DNA from: an uncultured Armatimonadota bacterium
GTDB lineage: Bacteria; Armatimonadota; Fimbriimonadia; Fimbriimonadales; Fimbriimonadaceae
Reading direction: 5' to 3'
Assembly: GCA_903927345.1 (NCBI GenBank)
Contig: CAIYMO010000031.1
Span: forward strand, 62,001-126,000
Length of the DNA stretch: 64,000 bases
Within the stretch, counting starts at the first letter, position 1. Each line of letters begins with the position of its first letter. Below the pieces are notes generated by a model that did not search any database, had not been told where the DNA came from, and saw nothing but the letters and a program-made list of their open reading frames with translations. This document shows positions 51,577 to 60,375 of this stretch, in pieces. The position numbers were made by a program, and so were the translations under genes.

Positions 51577-54219
51577 GTGATAAAAATGCGTGTAAAGGCA
51601 CTAATTGCCCCCCTAATCTTGCTGGCGGTTCCAGCTTTTGGTTCCGCTGCCGGCTTCTACTTTGGCAAGAAATACGTCGAGTTTGGACCTCAACTCAATG
51701 CAATCCGTGTAAAAGCCGACCGTTCGCAAGTGCCCTACCTCGCTACAAAAGGCTTCGATGCTGGAACCCAAGTGGACGGCATCATGTACTACCGAAGCTC
51801 CAGTGAGACCCTGTCCGCCAAAATGTCCAAGGCAATGCGAACCCCAGGAATTCAGTTCGCTGCCCCAGTTTGGAAGTCGCCCGATTTCGGTGAGATCACC
51901 CTCAATGGCTCCGCTTTCGTCAAGTTCAAGCCAGAGCTCTCAGCGCAACAAATCAGCAACATTGTCTCGTCAATCCCCCAGCTCAAACTAACGACCCGAA
52001 AGATTGATGCTGTCCGACAGCTCACCATTATTGATTCAAACACGTCCGATGGCGTGGAGTTTCTCGATGCCGTTAACCGCCTCGCTCAGTCCGATGCCGT
52101 AGAGTTTGCCGAGCCTGACCTGGTGATGACTGCCAAGCAACACCTCGTTCCTAACGATCCGCTCTTCACCACCCAGTGGCATCTCCGCAACACTGGTCAG
52201 TTCAGCGGAGGACTCAGTGGCTTCGACGTCCAACCGGTTAACGCGTGGGATTGGTTGCTCGGAAACAGCGCTGTAAAGATCGGAATCTTCGATGACGGTG
52301 TTCAATCAAATCACCCCGACCTCAACGTCGTGGCCGGACAAACCTTCTCCGGTGAACCACAAAACGGAGGCGGTCCACAAACTGCGAACGACAACCACGG
52401 AACCAGCGTTGCCGGTTGCGCCGCAGCCATCACCAATAACAACCTCGGAGTTGCTGGCGTTGCTGGCGGTTGCGGAATTATCGCCGTTGATTTCGGAACC
52501 GACGCCGGCGGTGGTTCGTTCACCTTCTCAATTTCAAACTTCACCACGAGCCTCACATGGGCACGAGGTCAGGGCATGCGAGTCATGAACATGAGCTTGG
52601 GTGGAATGTCCCCGAACTCGACCATGAACACTGCCTTTGCCAACGCCCGTGCGGATGGAGTTGTCATTCTCGCCTCAACCGGAAACGAATCCGCAACCTC
52701 CATCAGCTTCCCTGCAAGTGGAACCGGAGTCCTCGCAATCGGTGCAACCAACCTCAACGGATCCCTTGCCAGCTTCTCCAACACCGGCACCGGAATCGAC
52801 TTCGTTGCTCCCGGTGTCAACTGCCGATCAACCGACCGAACCGGTGCCGATGGCTACAACACCGCCGCCAACTCCACAGGAGACTACACATACTTCAGCG
52901 GCACCTCCGCTTCCTGTCCGGTCGCTTCCGGAGTTGTGGCCCTAATTCTTGCTAAGAACCCAGCGCTCTCGCCCAGCATGGTCGAGGGGCTCCTGAGGCG
53001 ATCAGTCCGAGACATGGGCACTGCTGGCTATGACACCACCTACGGATGGGGTCAAGTCCAGGTCGATGGTGCGATGCGACGAGGCTTCCAAACCATGGGC
53101 GTCTCGAGTGGCCTCACCGCAAACGGGCGATTCCAACAGAACGCTCCTCTAAGCTCAATCATCACCAAAAACGCAGGCAATAACTACATCGTTTACCTGT
53201 TCAACTCGTCAGGCTCGGCCTACGCCGGTGCCAACTGGCTGATGGCGTCCAACTCAACGTTACAAGACGTCGTCGACGCCAACTCTGATGGTGTTGGCGA
53301 CTTCTACTTCAACAACGGAACAACCACAAAGAGCTACACGAACTGGGTGGTCAATAGCGGCGCGACCGCCATCACCTCGGGCAACTGGATCTACGACAGC
53401 GGTCTCACCTACATGAGCACCTACTTGGTGGACATGAATCAAACCGGTACCGCCGATTACGTCACCCAGAGCTCCGACGGAACTCTCCGAATCGTTCTCA
53501 CCGGCGCAAATGGAACCATCCTTGGTAGCCACCGATGGATTGCCGGTCTCGGAGCGAACGAACTCCGATTCGCATGCGACCTAGATTCCGACGGTAAGCC
53601 AGAAGTCATCACCGAAAACACCTCAACCGGTGCCATCGGTGTAGTCAAGCTCAACTCCACCGCAACCGCCTACTCCGGATTCGCAATCCTGAAAACTGGC
53701 GTTCGAGTCCTCGGTGCAGGAGACTTCAACGGTGACGGAAAGAACGACCTCGTCTTTTACAACACCACCACCAAAGCAATCAGCGTGGGCTACGTCAGCT
53801 CAGCAACCGCCCTCTCCTCCGAAGTCAGCTTCGGCGCAACGGGCGGCTTCTCAAGCAGCGGTGCTCTTCCTGCCGTCTCAACGGCGGACCTGAACGCTGA
53901 TGGCCGAGCCGACCTCCTCGTTCGCAACGTCACCAACCAGACGTTCTATTCGATCATCACCAGTTCGTCGACCACCGGCCCTGCTGGTGGCATCAACTGG
54001 ATCTTCCAGCCCGCTAACGCCGATGCAAACTTCGAGTACGTTGGCGACATGGACGGCGACAACCGAGCCGACATCCTCACCTATCTGAGTGGGTCAGCGG
54101 ACAAAACCGTGATGAAGGTCAACCTGAACTCCGGGGGAACCGCCTATAGCTCCGCAACCTGGCTCCTGGGTAACGGAATGACGGACGTCCCAATCCGGAA
54201 CTTTAACATCGGCTACTAA
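51577..54219 (+). CDS. S8 (subtilisin-like) serine protease with C-terminal FG-GAP/VCBS-type repeats
   Basis: 880 aa; IGIFDDGVQSNHPDL, NDNHGTSVAGCAAA, FSGTSASCPVASGVVAL triad; repeats such as GDFNGDGKNDLVFYN. Confidence 0.95.
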   Translation: MIKMRVKALIAPLILLAVPAFGSAAGFYFGKKYVEFGPQLNAIRVKADRSQVPYLATKGFDAGTQVDGIMYYRSSSETLSAKMSKAMRTPGIQFAAPVWKSPDFGEITLNGSAFVKFKPELSAQQISNIVSSIPQLKLTTRKIDAVRQLTIIDSNTSDGVEFLDAVNRLAQSDAVEFAEPDLVMTAKQHLVPNDPLFTTQWHLRNTGQFSGGLSGFDVQPVNAWDWLLGNSAVKIGIFDDGVQSNHPDLNVVAGQTFSGEPQNGGGPQTANDNHGTSVAGCAAAITNNNLGVAGVAGGCGIIAVDFGTDAGGGSFTFSISNFTTSLTWARGQGMRVMNMSLGGMSPNSTMNTAFANARADGVVILASTGNESATSISFPASGTGVLAIGATNLNGSLASFSNTGTGIDFVAPGVNCRSTDRTGADGYNTAANSTGDYTYFSGTSASCPVASGVVALILAKNPALSPSMVEGLLRRSVRDMGTAGYDTTYGWGQVQVDGAMRRGFQTMGVSSGLTANGRFQQNAPLSSIITKNAGNNYIVYLFNSSGSAYAGANWLMASNSTLQDVVDANSDGVGDFYFNNGTTTKSYTNWVVNSGATAITSGNWIYDSGLTYMSTYLVDMNQTGTADYVTQSSDGTLRIVLTGANGTILGSHRWIAGLGANELRFACDLDSDGKPEVITENTSTGAIGVVKLNSTATAYSGFAILKTGVRVLGAGDFNGDGKNDLVFYNTTTKAISVGYVSSATALSSEVSFGATGGFSSSGALPAVSTADLNADGRADLLVRNVTNQTFYSIITSSSTTGPAGGINWIFQPANADANFEYVGDMDGDNRADILTYLSGSADKTVMKVNLNSGGTAYSSATWLLGNGMTDVPIRNFNIGY

Positions 54220-54228
54220 GTGATGTGT

Positions 54229-54257
54229 GGGGTTTCACAGTAAACTTGTGAAACCCC
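54229..54257. promoter_or_regulatory. Perfect palindrome around a TAAACT -10-like box, abutting folD ATG
   Basis: GGGGTTTCAC-AGTAAACTT-GTGAAACCCC-ATG. Confidence 0.6.
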
Positions 54258-55109
54258 ATGGCAACCATTCTCGACGGCCTCGCCCTCTCAAAAATCGTTC
54301 GCGCCGAACTCGCAGAGCGAGTGGCCGCCCTGAAGGCAAAAGGAATAACGCCCCGCCTGGACGTCGTCGTTGCCGCTCAAGACCCCGCCTCGGTCGCCTA
54401 CGTCAACATGAAAAAGAAGTGGGCCGCCGCCGCCGGAATGATCGGCGAACAGTTCGAGATCGACGATAACACGACTCAGCAAGAGCTTATCGACATCATC
54501 GGCCAGCTAAACGCCAACCCCGAAGTCCACGGCGTTCTGCTCCAACACCCGCTTCCCAAACACCTCGACGAAAATGCCGCCTTGCTCGCTCTCGGAGCCG
54601 AGAAAGACGCAGACGGAATCACGCCCGCCTCTCTCGGTCGCCTCACCGCCGGCCTCGACGGCTTCCGGTGCGCCACCCCGCTCGGTATCACCAAAATCCT
54701 CGACCACTACAACATCGACGTCACCGGAAAGCGCGCACTTGTGATCGGGCGCAGCCACATCCTCGGCAAGCCCATGGCGCTGATGTTGCTCGAAAGAAAC
54801 GCCACCGTCACTATCGCCCACAGCAAAACCCTCGACCTCGCCGACCGTTGCCGCGAAGCCGACATCCTCGTCGCCGCAGTAGGGCGCGCCGAGATGGTCA
54901 AAGGCGATTGGATCAAGCCTGGAGCCACTGTCATTGATGCCGGATACAACAAAGTTGAAGGCCGAAAAGGCGATGTTGGGGACGTTCACTTCGAATCTGC
55001 TGTTGAAGTAGCCGGAGCGATCACTCCAGTTCCCGGCGGAGTCGGGCCAATGACGGTCGCCAGTCTATTGAGCAATGCAGTTACAGCGGCGGAAAAATCG
55101 GTTTCGTAA
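54258..55109 (+). CDS. folD: Bifunctional methylenetetrahydrofolate dehydrogenase/cyclohydrolase
   Basis: 283 aa; PASVAYVNMKKKWAAAAGM, HGVLLQHPLPKHLDE, KRALVIGRSHILGKPMALMLLERNATVTIAHSKT, PVPGGVGPMTVASLLSN. Confidence 0.97.
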   Translation: MATILDGLALSKIVRAELAERVAALKAKGITPRLDVVVAAQDPASVAYVNMKKKWAAAAGMIGEQFEIDDNTTQQELIDIIGQLNANPEVHGVLLQHPLPKHLDENAALLALGAEKDADGITPASLGRLTAGLDGFRCATPLGITKILDHYNIDVTGKRALVIGRSHILGKPMALMLLERNATVTIAHSKTLDLADRCREADILVAAVGRAEMVKGDWIKPGATVIDAGYNKVEGRKGDVGDVHFESAVEVAGAITPVPGGVGPMTVASLLSNAVTAAEKSVS

Positions 55110-55923
55110 AGTGATTCTCTGGCTCTCCCTCGGGGTTGGACTCTACTTCGGCATGTGCTACAAGCTTGCCGACGGGCTCATCCACATGCCCCGATCCAAG
55201 CCCGATAAGCCCGCCGAATACGCAACTTGGCAACCCGTCGAAGGCGTCAACGCCTGGGTCACCCCGTCGGTCGCAGACGGCAAACGAGAAACCGTCTTCG
55301 TCCTCTGCCACGGCCTCGGCGGAGATCGTGGCTACTACGCCAACACCGGTCTTGAGCTCCAAAGGCGCGGCTACCAGGTCGTCATCCTCCCCATGACCGG
55401 CCAAGACGACAACCCCTCCGAAACCGTCGGTTTCGGTCCCGCTGAGTCCGAACTCATCCGCAAAACCGTCCGCGCTCTCAAAGCCAAACAGACCATCCTC
55501 GTTGGGTGCTCCTTAGGCGGTGCCGCCGTCTGGCTCGCCTCAGACGAACCGGGCGTAAGCGCGGTCGTAAGCGACTCCGCCTTCACCCGGCTCGACGACG
55601 CCTGCAACGCCTGGCTCAAAAAGGATCTCCCTGGCGGCAACATCGTCCTCCGTCCTGTAATCTGGTTCGGCACTGGCAAAGTCGGCGTCAAACCCAGCGA
55701 AGTAAACCCGGTTGAAGTCGCCCGCAAATGGCCGACTTCCCGACCTGCACTCGTCATCCACGGCGAAAAGGACCGACTCTTCAGTGTCGCCAACGCCGAC
55801 GAACTTGCAAAAGCCTCGGGAGCAAACCTCTGGATCGTCCCCGACGCCGGCCACGCTCAACCTGTCGACGACCCAACCTATGTCGACTGCCTAGAGAAAC
55901 TCGCCCTTAAGACGAAAAGCTAA
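55075..55923 (+). CDS. Alpha/beta hydrolase
   Basis: 282 aa; N-terminal TM, VLCHGLGGDRGYYA, LVGCSLGGAAVWLAS, VIHGEKDRLF, DAGHAQPVDD. Confidence 0.9.
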   Translation: MQLQRRKNRFRKVILWLSLGVGLYFGMCYKLADGLIHMPRSKPDKPAEYATWQPVEGVNAWVTPSVADGKRETVFVLCHGLGGDRGYYANTGLELQRRGYQVVILPMTGQDDNPSETVGFGPAESELIRKTVRALKAKQTILVGCSLGGAAVWLASDEPGVSAVVSDSAFTRLDDACNAWLKKDLPGGNIVLRPVIWFGTGKVGVKPSEVNPVEVARKWPTSRPALVIHGEKDRLFSVANADELAKASGANLWIVPDAGHAQPVDDPTYVDCLEKLALKTKS

Positions 55924-56470
55924 CCGTTACCGGACGTCGCGCCACCGGATCATCGATCTCAAAGAACGGCTTGTCCTTCCGTCCACCGGCAAACACCGAG
56001 CCCGGAAACATCGCAATTGCAGTGTTAAACTCGCGAACGTTGTTGTTATAAATCCGCCGAGCCGCCGCCACCCGATCCTCGGTGTCAACGAGTTCGCGCT
56101 GAAGCTCAGTAAAAGCCGCCGAAGCCTTCAGTTCCGGATAAGCCTCAGCCCGTGCAAAAAGGTTCGCCAGAGCAGGGGCAAGCTGCTTCTCTACATCCAT
56201 CGACTGACCAACGGATCGCGACTGAACTCCCTGCTCACGCAGTTTAGAAATCTGCTCAAGAACGGTTCGCTCGTGGTCCATGTATCCCTTCACTGTCGAT
56301 ACCAGGTTCGGAATCAGGTCATATCGACGTCGCAGAACAATATCGATCCCCGACCAAGACTCCTCGCACACCTTATCAAGCTGAACAAACATGTTCATAA
56401 ACTTGACCGGGACAACAATCGCGATTAGAGCAAAAACGACGACAAGAGCGATGATGATAGGAAGAGTCAT
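55907..56470 (-). CDS. LemA family protein
   Basis: 187 aa; N-terminal TM, FVQLDKVCEESWSGIDIVLRRRYDLIPNLVSTVKGYMDHERTVLEQI, YNNNVREFNTAIAMFPGSVFA. Confidence 0.95.
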   Translation of the reverse strand: MTLPIIIALVVVFALIAIVVPVKFMNMFVQLDKVCEESWSGIDIVLRRRYDLIPNLVSTVKGYMDHERTVLEQISKLREQGVQSRSVGQSMDVEKQLAPALANLFARAEAYPELKASAAFTELQRELVDTEDRVAAARRIYNNNVREFNTAIAMFPGSVFAGGRKDKPFFEIDDPVARRPVTVSFSS

Positions 56471-56955
56471 GATAGGTTCGGGAATCCGAAGTCTTTTCGA
56501 TAGTAGCCAGGAATCAGTCGAATGAAGTCCTTGATCGCATTGTAATACGTTTCAAGGTTTTGCGAGCATGCAGTCCCGTCAAGGCAGACCATGATGTAGC
56601 GAGGACTGAACTCCCACTCCGCCGGAATCAGATACATTAAGCGGTCAATTGCCTGAGGATGCAACAAATGCAGCACCCTGTCTGGCTCTTGGGTCTCTAG
56701 GAAGTAGCGATTGTTAAACGCCTGGTTTTCAACCTGCAACTCCCGCTTACCCATGCTTTTGGCCGCACGATCTGAAGCGGTCTCCGGAGACATCTTCAAG
56801 ATGGGAAGCAAAACTGGACTCTCGGCAATCAAACACCAGTGCACCGAGCGATTCGGCTGGACATGCTGAAAAATTGTCCAAGCCACCCCATCTGCGTCAC
56901 GACCTCGCATAACCGACTGAACGTACGGCGGAGTTTCGTCCCGAACCTCGCTCAT
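56467..56955 (-). CDS. Hypothetical protein
   Basis: 162 aa; ATGA-coupled to lemA. Confidence 0.6.
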   Translation of the reverse strand: MSEVRDETPPYVQSVMRGRDADGVAWTIFQHVQPNRSVHWCLIAESPVLLPILKMSPETASDRAAKSMGKRELQVENQAFNNRYFLETQEPDRVLHLLHPQAIDRLMYLIPAEWEFSPRYIMVCLDGTACSQNLETYYNAIKDFIRLIPGYYRKDFGFPNLS

Positions 56956-56991
56956 CGCCGACCATTCGAACCGCCGAAACTGCTGTCCGAA

Positions 56992-57312
56992 CTACAAGAG
57001 CAGAGGGTTTATCCGTTGGCTGCCGAGCAGTGGTCCACTCCCTGCAAGGCTGTCTAAAGACAAATCGAAGAGCGGGTCCATCCTCCCCATCGGCGCCACC
57101 ATCTGCCCACCTCGGTCAAACGTAAACCCTTTCGAAAACGCAAACTGAGTGAACTCGTCAGATTGGCCCTTCCGCAAGGCCTTGCTCGTTCGCATTGTGC
57201 CCCAGAAGATCAGAACGGTGGCAACGATGCCAATGATATTTGAGAGATTGACCCGGTGGGCGAGGTCGACCGGAATAGCTTCAAACTTGAATTGCGCGAG
57301 GAACAGAGTCAA
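56992..57312 (-). CDS. Hypothetical protein with one TM segment
   Basis: 106 aa; IIGIVATVLIFWGTMRTSKAL. Confidence 0.5.
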   Translation of the reverse strand: MTLFLAQFKFEAIPVDLAHRVNLSNIIGIVATVLIFWGTMRTSKALRKGQSDEFTQFAFSKGFTFDRGGQMVAPMGRMDPLFDLSLDSLAGSGPLLGSQRINPLLL

Positions 57313-57352
57313 CGATCTGATTATACGGGTGCATCCCGCCCTGGGTTACCGA

Positions 57353-57358
57353 TATAAT
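57353..57358 (+). promoter_or_regulatory. -10 TATAAT, 6 nt before ATG (leaderless)
   Basis: TATAAT-TCGCCC-ATG. Confidence 0.55.
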
Positions 57359-57364
57359 TCGCCC

Positions 57365-60349
57365 ATGCTTCGCGCCATCGCCGTCGCTTGTTTGCTTTCC
57401 GCCGCCACCATGTCCGCCGCACAAACCCGACCCACCCCATCTGCCAACCAGCTCGCGTGGCACAAGATGGAGTATTACGGGTTCGTCCACTTCGGACCCA
57501 ATACGTTCAGCGGCAAGGAGTGGGGCGAAGGAAACGAAGACCCCAAGAGCTTCAACCCAACCCAACTTGACTGTCGCCAATGGGCAAGAACCTTCAAGCA
57601 AGCCGGTATGAAGGGGGTCATCCTCACCGCAAAGCACCACGACGGATTCTGCCTCTGGCCGTCCAAGTACTCCACCCACACCGTCGACCAATCTCCGATC
57701 AAACGCGACGTCCTCAAAGAACTCTCCCAAGCGTGCAAAGCCGAAGGCCTCAAGCTCGGCGTTTACCTTAGCCCCTGGGATCGCAACCACCCGACCTACG
57801 GCACCGATAAGTACAACGACACATTCGTCGGGATGCTCGAAGAAGTCCTCGGCAACTACGGCGAAGTCTTCGAAGTCTGGTTCGACGGCGCAAATGGCGA
57901 AGGTGCGAACGGGAAGAAGCAGGTCTACGACTGGAAGCGATACATCGACACCGTCCGACGTCTCCAACCTAAAGCCCTGATCTTCTCCGACGCCGGACCC
58001 GATGTTCGCTGGGTCGGCAACGAAGCTGGAAAAAGCCCAAGCACCAACTGGGCAACCATCAACCGCAGCCGCTACGTCCCCGGAACATCCCTCTACAAAG
58101 AGCTCGGCGAAGGCGATCCGTTCGGTACCGACTGGGTTCCCAGCGAATGCGACGTAAGCATCCGTCCAGGCTGGTTCTGGCGCGAATCCGAAAACGCAAA
58201 AGTCAAAACCGCTACCGAGCTCGAAAACCTCTACTACCAATCGGTCGGAAACGGCTCTTCATTCCTCCTGAACGTTCCTCCGGACACCCGCGGTCTCATC
58301 CATGAGAACGACGTCAAAGCACTGCTCGGCCTAAAGGCAAAACTCGACAAGACCTTCAAAACCCCGCTCACCGCGCCAATCAAGGTCGAGGACCCCAAAT
58401 CCCTCTCCGTCACCTTCAAAAAGCCGACCCTGATTGACCGAATCGAACTTGCCGAAGACATTGCCAAAGGCCAAACTGTCGCCCAATTCGATGTCAAAGG
58501 CCTCGTTGACGGCAAATGGGAATCCCTCGCGACCGGCACGACTGTCGGTAACAAGCGTCTCTTCCGAGTCGTGCCCACTACGGTCACCGCGCTCAAACTT
58601 ACCGTCGATAAAGCCTACGGGGGGCCAGTCATCTCTACGTTCCGTGCGTACAACAGCGGCGAGCAAAGCTTCATGACCGAAAGCAAAGCCCAAAAGGACG
58701 CTCGCATGTCCTGGTGGCGCGATGCTCGCTTTGGCATGTTTATCCACTGGGGTCTCTACAGCATCCCCGCCGGAACCTGGAACGGCAAAGAGTACGGTGG
58801 CGCATCCGAATGGTTGATCAACACCGCCAAAGTCAAAATCAAAGACTGGGAACCACTCCAAAAGCAGTTCAACCCAGTCAACTTCGACGCCAAGAAAATC
58901 GTTGGTGCCGCCAAGGCCGCCGGGATGAAGTACATCGTCATCACCAGCAAGCACCACGAAGGCTTCGCAATGTGGCCGACCAAGCAGGGAACCTGGGACA
59001 TCGGACACACGGCGTTCAAGCGTGACCCACTCAAGGAGCTATCTGACGAGTGCAAAAAGCAGGGCATCAAGTTCTGCACTTACCACTCGATCCTCGACTG
59101 GCACCACCCCGACCACACCCCACGCGAAAAGTACGACGAGCGCCCCGAGGTCAAAGCCGACTTCGAGCGCTATGTGAAGTTCATGAAGGCTCAGCTCAAA
59201 GAGGTCGTCACTCGCTACAACCCTGCAGTGATGTGGTTCGATGGAGAATGGCTCAACACCTGGAACCACGAGCGAGGAGTTGATCTTTACAACTACGTCC
59301 GGGGTCTCAAGCCCGACATCATCATCAATAACCGCGTCGACACCGGCCGCGCCGGAATGAGCGGCCTATCCGCCGCTGGCTTCGCCGGAGACTTCGGCAC
59401 CCCTGAGCAAGAGATCCCTGCCAACGGTCTCAGCATCGACTGGGAAAGCTGCATGACCATGAATGGGTCATGGGGCTACCACGCTGGCGACAACAACTGG
59501 AAGTCAACCGACACTCTGATCTTCAACCTGGTCGATTGCGCCAGTAAGGGCGGAAACTACCTCCTCAACGTCGGTCCCAACTCCCTGGGTGAAATCCCTG
59601 CGGCAAGTGTCGAACGACTTGAAGCCGTCGGGAAATGGCTGAACCAAAACGGCGAAGCCGTCTACGGCTCTAAGGCCTCCCCGTTCCCCAAGCCCCTCTC
59701 CTGGGGACGAGTTACGCGTAAAGGGAACACCCTCTACTGCACGGTCTTTGATCCCAAAATTGCTTCAATCGAGCTGACCGGTCTCCAAACCCAGATTCGG
59801 TCGGCAAGAGTTCTCGCCACCGGAAAGCAGATGCCCATCATCGACGGCCTCGCAAGCCCAGTAATCGATCTCCCAGATGGCCGAACGCAGCCAATCGTCA
59901 TCAAAGTTGAACTCGATGGCGAGCCAACTGTGGTCAAGGTTCTTCCTCAGCAGAACGCAAACGGCTCATTCGCCTTCCTTGCCGCCGATGCATCCATCAC
60001 CGGAACTACGGCAAAGTTTGAGAACGAGAAGAAGGCAATCGGCTTCTGGACGAACCAAACCGACAGCGTGTATTGGGACATCAACGTCGTCCGCCCGGGC
60101 AAGTACAAGCTCCAGCTCGAATACGCTTGCGAAGCTGGCAGCGAAGGCTCCCTCTGCTCCCTCCTCAGCGGCGATATTGAAACCCAATTCACCATCGCCA
60201 GTACCGGCGGCTGGAGTACCTTCAAAACCCTCGATCTTGGCGAAGTCACTCTCTCCAAGACCGGAAAAACTCGGTTCGAAGTCAAAGTGCGAATGATGCC
60301 CAAAGGTGCGGTAATGAACCTTCGGTCAATTAAGTTAATGACGCCCTGA
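57365..60349 (+). CDS. Secreted double alpha-L-fucosidase (two GH29 modules in one polypeptide)
   Basis: Module 1 YYGFVHFGPNTFSGKEWGEG...ILTAKHHDGFCLWPSKYS...EVWFDGANGEG; module 2 WWRDARFGMFIHWGLYSIPAGTWNGKEYGGASEW...ITSKHHEGFAMWPTK...VMWFDGEW; signal peptide at 57365. Confidence 0.92.
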   Translation: MLRAIAVACLLSAATMSAAQTRPTPSANQLAWHKMEYYGFVHFGPNTFSGKEWGEGNEDPKSFNPTQLDCRQWARTFKQAGMKGVILTAKHHDGFCLWPSKYSTHTVDQSPIKRDVLKELSQACKAEGLKLGVYLSPWDRNHPTYGTDKYNDTFVGMLEEVLGNYGEVFEVWFDGANGEGANGKKQVYDWKRYIDTVRRLQPKALIFSDAGPDVRWVGNEAGKSPSTNWATINRSRYVPGTSLYKELGEGDPFGTDWVPSECDVSIRPGWFWRESENAKVKTATELENLYYQSVGNGSSFLLNVPPDTRGLIHENDVKALLGLKAKLDKTFKTPLTAPIKVEDPKSLSVTFKKPTLIDRIELAEDIAKGQTVAQFDVKGLVDGKWESLATGTTVGNKRLFRVVPTTVTALKLTVDKAYGGPVISTFRAYNSGEQSFMTESKAQKDARMSWWRDARFGMFIHWGLYSIPAGTWNGKEYGGASEWLINTAKVKIKDWEPLQKQFNPVNFDAKKIVGAAKAAGMKYIVITSKHHEGFAMWPTKQGTWDIGHTAFKRDPLKELSDECKKQGIKFCTYHSILDWHHPDHTPREKYDERPEVKADFERYVKFMKAQLKEVVTRYNPAVMWFDGEWLNTWNHERGVDLYNYVRGLKPDIIINNRVDTGRAGMSGLSAAGFAGDFGTPEQEIPANGLSIDWESCMTMNGSWGYHAGDNNWKSTDTLIFNLVDCASKGGNYLLNVGPNSLGEIPAASVERLEAVGKWLNQNGEAVYGSKASPFPKPLSWGRVTRKGNTLYCTVFDPKIASIELTGLQTQIRSARVLATGKQMPIIDGLASPVIDLPDGRTQPIVIKVELDGEPTVVKVLPQQNANGSFAFLAADASITGTTAKFENEKKAIGFWTNQTDSVYWDINVVRPGKYKLQLEYACEAGSEGSLCSLLSGDIETQFTIASTGGWSTFKTLDLGEVTLSKTGKTRFEVKVRMMPKGAVMNLRSIKLMTP

Positions 60350-60375
60350 AGGATCGGCAAGACACTAAAGGCGGT

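Noticed and set aside
57149-57364. N-terminal extension of the GH29 ORF
   Set aside because: A clear signal peptide begins at 57365 behind a TATAAT; the extension is antisense to the 56992-57312 ORF.
57281-58240. 319-aa minus-strand ORF opposite the GH29 gene
   Set aside because: Antisense to well-conserved GH29 motifs; typical codon-bias shadow ORF.
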